Assembly (NCBI RefSeq): GCF_014212315.1
Contig: NZ_JACKXE010000001.1
Coordinates: forward strand, 1,984,001 to 2,048,000
Origin: Nocardioides luti
Lineage (GTDB): Bacteria > Actinomycetota > Actinomycetes > Propionibacteriales > Nocardioidaceae
Length of the DNA: 64,000 nucleotides
Direction: 5' to 3'
Below the pieces are notes generated by a model, which ran no database searches, had not been told where the DNA came from, and saw only the letters and a list, made by a program, of their open reading frames with translations. Shown piece by piece: positions 61,335 through 64,000 of the stretch (positions within the stretch are counted from its first letter, which is position 1; each line of letters starts with the position of its first letter). Made by a program: the position numbers and the translations under genes.

Positions 61335-61487
61335 TAGGAGCCCGATCGTGCATGCGTACCGTGGTGTCTGTGGTGCTGGGCAAATGCGCCGCGTGGGTAC
61401 CGGTTCAGGTCGGCGCGGAGCGTGTGGGCGCGAGTCGCGATAACAGCATCGACCGGTGGGTGCGGGGCCTGCGACTTGGACTGCAAT

Positions 61488-61928
61488 TCAGTCCGGCGTG
61501 GGCACGTAGACGGGGCCGCGCTCGACAACCGGCGCGACGAGCTGGTCAGACGCGATCTGGTCAGGGGTTGCCTGGGCAATGGGGTGACGACCCTGGCCGG
61601 GGTAGCCGAGGGCCTCTCGGGGCTCCCGGGTCATGTAGTACGCCGCGTGGAGCGCGAAGATGACCCGTTCAGCGTCGTCGCCGACCCACGTCTCCAGGTC
61701 ATCGAGCGTACAGGTTTCGACCGCGGCGGCCTGTTCGCCGGCTGACCGAACGCTCGCTTCCAGCCCGGGGTCGGCCTGGAGGACGAGGTCGAGCATCTCG
61801 CGGTGTGCCTCGACCGCTCGCCCGGACGGCAACTGGGCTGTGCCGGGCAGCACGAGGTCGAGGATATTAACGAGTCCGGCTCGTGTTCGTTCGTCCAGGC
61901 GAATCTTGGGCTGGATCTGCAGGGTCAT
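61488..61928 (-). CDS. Small partner protein of a GMC oxidoreductase (second copy)
   Basis: 146 residues; the start overlaps the GMC stop by four bases (ATGA). It shares with 23997..24572 the segments GLVNILDLVLPGTAQLP (GLGRLLDTLLPGTGTLP there), ALHAAYYM and YPGQGRHPI, then a final ERGPVYVP (ERGSIFVD there). It ends just after this, which defines the real core at about 145 residues. All-helical prediction, no heme or iron-sulfur motif, no signal peptide. It probably forms a complex with, or is required for, the GMC enzyme. Function inferred from context. Confidence 0.78.
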   Translation of the reverse strand: MTLQIQPKIRLDERTRAGLVNILDLVLPGTAQLPSGRAVEAHREMLDLVLQADPGLEASVRSAGEQAAAVETCTLDDLETWVGDDAERVIFALHAAYYMTREPREALGYPGQGRHPIAQATPDQIASDQLVAPVVERGPVYVPTPD

Positions 61929-63562
61929 ACCGGTACCTTCTGGTCGTTCGCGCGGTCCATCATGTTCTCCACGGCCCGAGCGGCGAACGCCACTATCGTC
62001 GAGGTTGGGTTGACCGACGACGACGTTACGAACACGCTCCCATCGAGGACGAAAAGGTTGGGAACATCGTGGGCCCGTCCGTACGGGTCGACGACGGAGG
62101 TGGCCGGGTCGTCGCCGCAGCGCGCCGTCCCCAGCATGTGCCAGCCGACGGCCGGCATCCAGGGGACGACCTTCGTCTCAACGGCACCGGCGGCCCGGTG
62201 CGCTTCGTGCATCCGCTCCACGTTCCAGTCGAGGTTGCTGATGCTGTCCTCCGACAACTTGTAGTTGATCTTGGGGGCCGGAAGGCCGGAACTGTCGACG
62301 ACCTCGGTGCTGAGCGTGACGCTGTTGCTCTCGTCGGGAAGGTCCTCGATGGAGGCAGCCCACTCGAATGCACGACCGAGCGTCTTCTCGACCAGCGCCT
62401 GGCCGGCCGCTCCGGTGCGCTCTGCCAAGGGGAGATCGGCGTAGCGCTCGAGTACCTCCATTGGTCCAGGAATGGCCATCGCGGACCACTTCGCGCCGCG
62501 GGCAAAGCCGCGGGACAGATCGGTCTCGGCGAACTGGAGGGAGTAGAGGTTGGCGCCAAAGGGCCCAAACCAGCTCTCGAGCTGCTCCTCGTAGATCCCC
62601 ATCACCCCGACGAACGGGTGCATCATTAGGCGCTTCCCGACCATGCCGGAGGAGTTGGCGAGGCCGTCGGGGAACAGCGAGGACGTCGACATCTGGAGGA
62701 GTCGCGGTGTGCCGACTCCGTTCGCGCAGACAATGACGACCGAGGCGGAGGTGTGCTGCTCGTTGCCGTCGGCGTCGAGCCAGGTGGCTCCATTGGCCAA
62801 GCCCGCCTTATCAACGGTGATTTCTCGGACCCGCGCTTCCGTGCAGACGGTCGCCCCGGCAGCGATAGCGGCCGGGAACATTGCGACGTCGAAGGACCCT
62901 TTGGCACCCTCGGGGCAGCCGGACATGCAGGTCCCCCATCGTGCGCACGCACCTCGGTCGCCGTGGGTGCGGGTGGCGATGGCCTGAGTGGCGGGCCACC
63001 AGTGCCATCCGAGCTTGTTCATGCCCTCGGCCGCCTTGACGCCGATCCGACCGACCGGGACGCCTGGCATCGGCGGCTCGACCGTCGGCGGGTACGCAGG
63101 GTCGCCGGGCCTGCCCGAAACGCCGACCATCTCGTCGAGCAGCGTGTAGTACGGCTCGAGGTCCTCGTAGGTCAAAGGCCAGTCGTCGGCAATGTTGTAC
63201 AGGGTCTTCACACGGAAGTCCGAGGGAATGAAGCGCGGCCACTCGGCCCCGAAAAGCACGCTACTCCCGCCGACCCCGTTGAAGTTGAGCGGGTGTACGT
63301 CGGCGTCCTTCACGTCGCAGGGGTAGTCCCAAGTGTGGTTGCGGACGTTCGGGTTCAGCGACCAGGAGCTGGCCATGAGGACTTCGCGCTCGAGCTTGTC
63401 GCTGGGGTACTCGGCTCGGTTTACCCAGCCGCCCTGTTCCAGCACCGTGACGCGGTAGCCACTCTCAGCGAGGATGCGAGCCGCTGTGGCCCCCGATGGT
63501 CCTGCCCCAACGATGAGGACGTCGGTCGCAGCCTTACTCGGCGACGGACCGAAGGATGGCAT
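61925..63562 (-). CDS. GMC-family FAD oxidoreductase (second copy)
   Basis: 545 residues from ATG 63562 with GAGGAGT upstream; an ATG at 63577 is in frame. The motifs and order equal the first copy: VLIVGAGPSGATAARIL (about 14-30), NFNGVGGSSVLFGAEWPRF, CARWGTCMSGCPEG, GMVGKRLMMHPFVGVMGIY, and GWHMLGTARCGDDP with NPTST. The two are close paralogues over the whole length. It would oxidise an alcohol or ring hydroxyl of the catabolic substrate and pass electrons on, possibly through its small partner. First gene of the 55-63.6 kb minus-strand cluster. Confidence 0.87.
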   Translation of the reverse strand: MPSFGPSPSKAATDVLIVGAGPSGATAARILAESGYRVTVLEQGGWVNRAEYPSDKLEREVLMASSWSLNPNVRNHTWDYPCDVKDADVHPLNFNGVGGSSVLFGAEWPRFIPSDFRVKTLYNIADDWPLTYEDLEPYYTLLDEMVGVSGRPGDPAYPPTVEPPMPGVPVGRIGVKAAEGMNKLGWHWWPATQAIATRTHGDRGACARWGTCMSGCPEGAKGSFDVAMFPAAIAAGATVCTEARVREITVDKAGLANGATWLDADGNEQHTSASVVIVCANGVGTPRLLQMSTSSLFPDGLANSSGMVGKRLMMHPFVGVMGIYEEQLESWFGPFGANLYSLQFAETDLSRGFARGAKWSAMAIPGPMEVLERYADLPLAERTGAAGQALVEKTLGRAFEWAASIEDLPDESNSVTLSTEVVDSSGLPAPKINYKLSEDSISNLDWNVERMHEAHRAAGAVETKVVPWMPAVGWHMLGTARCGDDPATSVVDPYGRAHDVPNLFVLDGSVFVTSSSVNPTSTIVAFAARAVENMMDRANDQKVPV

Positions 63563-64000
63563 TGGGACTCCTCGCACTCGGTGGCAGTATCGCGCTCAGA
63601 TCCAGCCTGTTCGCGGCTGTCTCTGCGCTCGATTTCACGATAGGAACCATGGGAGGAGCTCATAACTGTGTTTTCTCCGAATCCTCCGAGCGTCCACGGT
63701 GGGAAGTCCAACGGTGCTCGCTGGCGTCCGATAGTCGCGCGGCCCGAGTCGTCGTGACGTCGTTCGGCCACGTTCGCAGAGGGCATACGGACGCGCTTGG
63801 GGTATTGCGATCAGCTAGATGTCGTCGTAGCCGGCCGCATGTGCGTCGTCTGCGCTCTAACCGCCATCATGCTTGATCTATGGAGGTGCATACTCGCGAT
63901 CACGACGCCGAGCCGTCCCGATCGGCTGGCCCGTCGAGGCCCGCACCAGGTTTTAGTGAGTCACCCCGGCAAACCGAGCGACGTCCACGACCCTTCCGGG
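63563..64000. other. Right-edge region upstream of the GMC gene
   Basis: About 440 bases with the promoter region of the GMC cluster. A minus-strand piece near 63950-64000 reads VVDVARFAGVT before a stop, which loosely resembles a LacI HTH, but it is too short to call. No other gene or repeat recognised. Confidence 0.4.

Noticed and set aside
1..64000. CRISPR array, prophage or insertion sequence
   Set aside because: No regularly spaced direct repeats and no phage or transposase gene were seen by eye. Only a relaxase fragment and a possible attachment site suggest mobility.
63950..64000. Partial LacI-type regulator at the right edge
   Set aside because: VVDVARFAGVT is suggestive but is followed by a stop within a few codons; too short to call.

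Overview
The window is high-G+C DNA with short intergenic gaps, GTG and TTG starts and TGATG or ATGA stop/start overlaps, and its protein families are typical of Actinomycetota. A soil genus of the Nocardioides/Pseudonocardia type is plausible, but nothing here fixes the genus. It is a catabolic region: most genes are CoA-dependent beta-oxidation enzymes, flavoprotein oxidases or dehydrogenases, and GntR, TetR, PucR and LysR regulators. No rRNA, complete tRNA, CRISPR array or intact transposase was seen. Many decayed genes, a relaxase fragment and a tRNA-3'-end-like site suggest a rearranged accessory island or plasmid.

Layout. 0-12.6 kb, mostly minus strand: a zinc-finger (DUF35) protein, a thiolase, a catalytically dead SDR and an active SDR lie in the order of bbsA-bbsB-bbsC-bbsD of anaerobic toluene degradation. 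With them are two crotonase-fold proteins, an acyl-CoA dehydrogenase, a metallo-beta-lactamase-fold hydrolase, an MmgE/PrpD protein, a CocE-type hydrolase and GntR regulators. Three promoters here carry a related GTATGATGT operator-like motif, and two of them match at 14 of 15 positions. 13.0-16.2 kb, plus strand: acyl-CoA ligase, crotonase and SDR, with TetR downstream. 17.4-17.8 kb: relaxase remnant and tRNA-like site. 18.4-28.0 kb, minus strand: a long operon with enoyl-CoA hydratase, a second SDR lacking catalytic residues, a GMC oxidoreductase and its small partner, a trimethylamine-dehydrogenase-like iron-sulfur flavoprotein, SDR, acyl-CoA dehydrogenase and flavin amine oxidase. A CoA ligase diverges from its head.

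30-36 kb: amine oxidase, thioesterase, decayed etfBA, aldehyde dehydrogenase, a citrate-synthase-fold protein and a MaoC hydratase. 36-48.8 kb: PucR regulator, an operon of FAD oxidoreductase, nitrilase-type hydrolase and tartrate/malate-type dehydrogenase, a second MaoC protein, a NodB-type deacetylase, an unknown protein, an APC permease and several pseudogenes. 49.8-54.8 kb: a tight GABA module (glutamate dehydrogenase, SSADH, GABA aminotransferase) with a divergent LysR. 55-63.6 kb, minus strand: GMC oxidoreductase and small partner (second copy), an unknown protein, a cupin-racemase fusion, etfB, etfA, zinc alcohol dehydrogenase, amine oxidase and a possible HTH protein.

How it may work together (inference): amine oxidases, GMC dehydrogenases and the TMADH-like enzyme would oxidise a nitrogen-containing or alicyclic substrate. 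CoA ligases would activate the resulting acids, and acyl-CoA dehydrogenases with ETF, hydratases, SDRs and the thiolase would shorten them. Nitrogen and C4 units could drain through the GABA shunt. The substrate cannot be read from the sequence. The most interesting points are the Bbs-like module outside its known setting, the duplicated GMC/small-partner pairs, and the duplicated-then-decayed etf/alcohol-dehydrogenase/amine-oxidase cassette.
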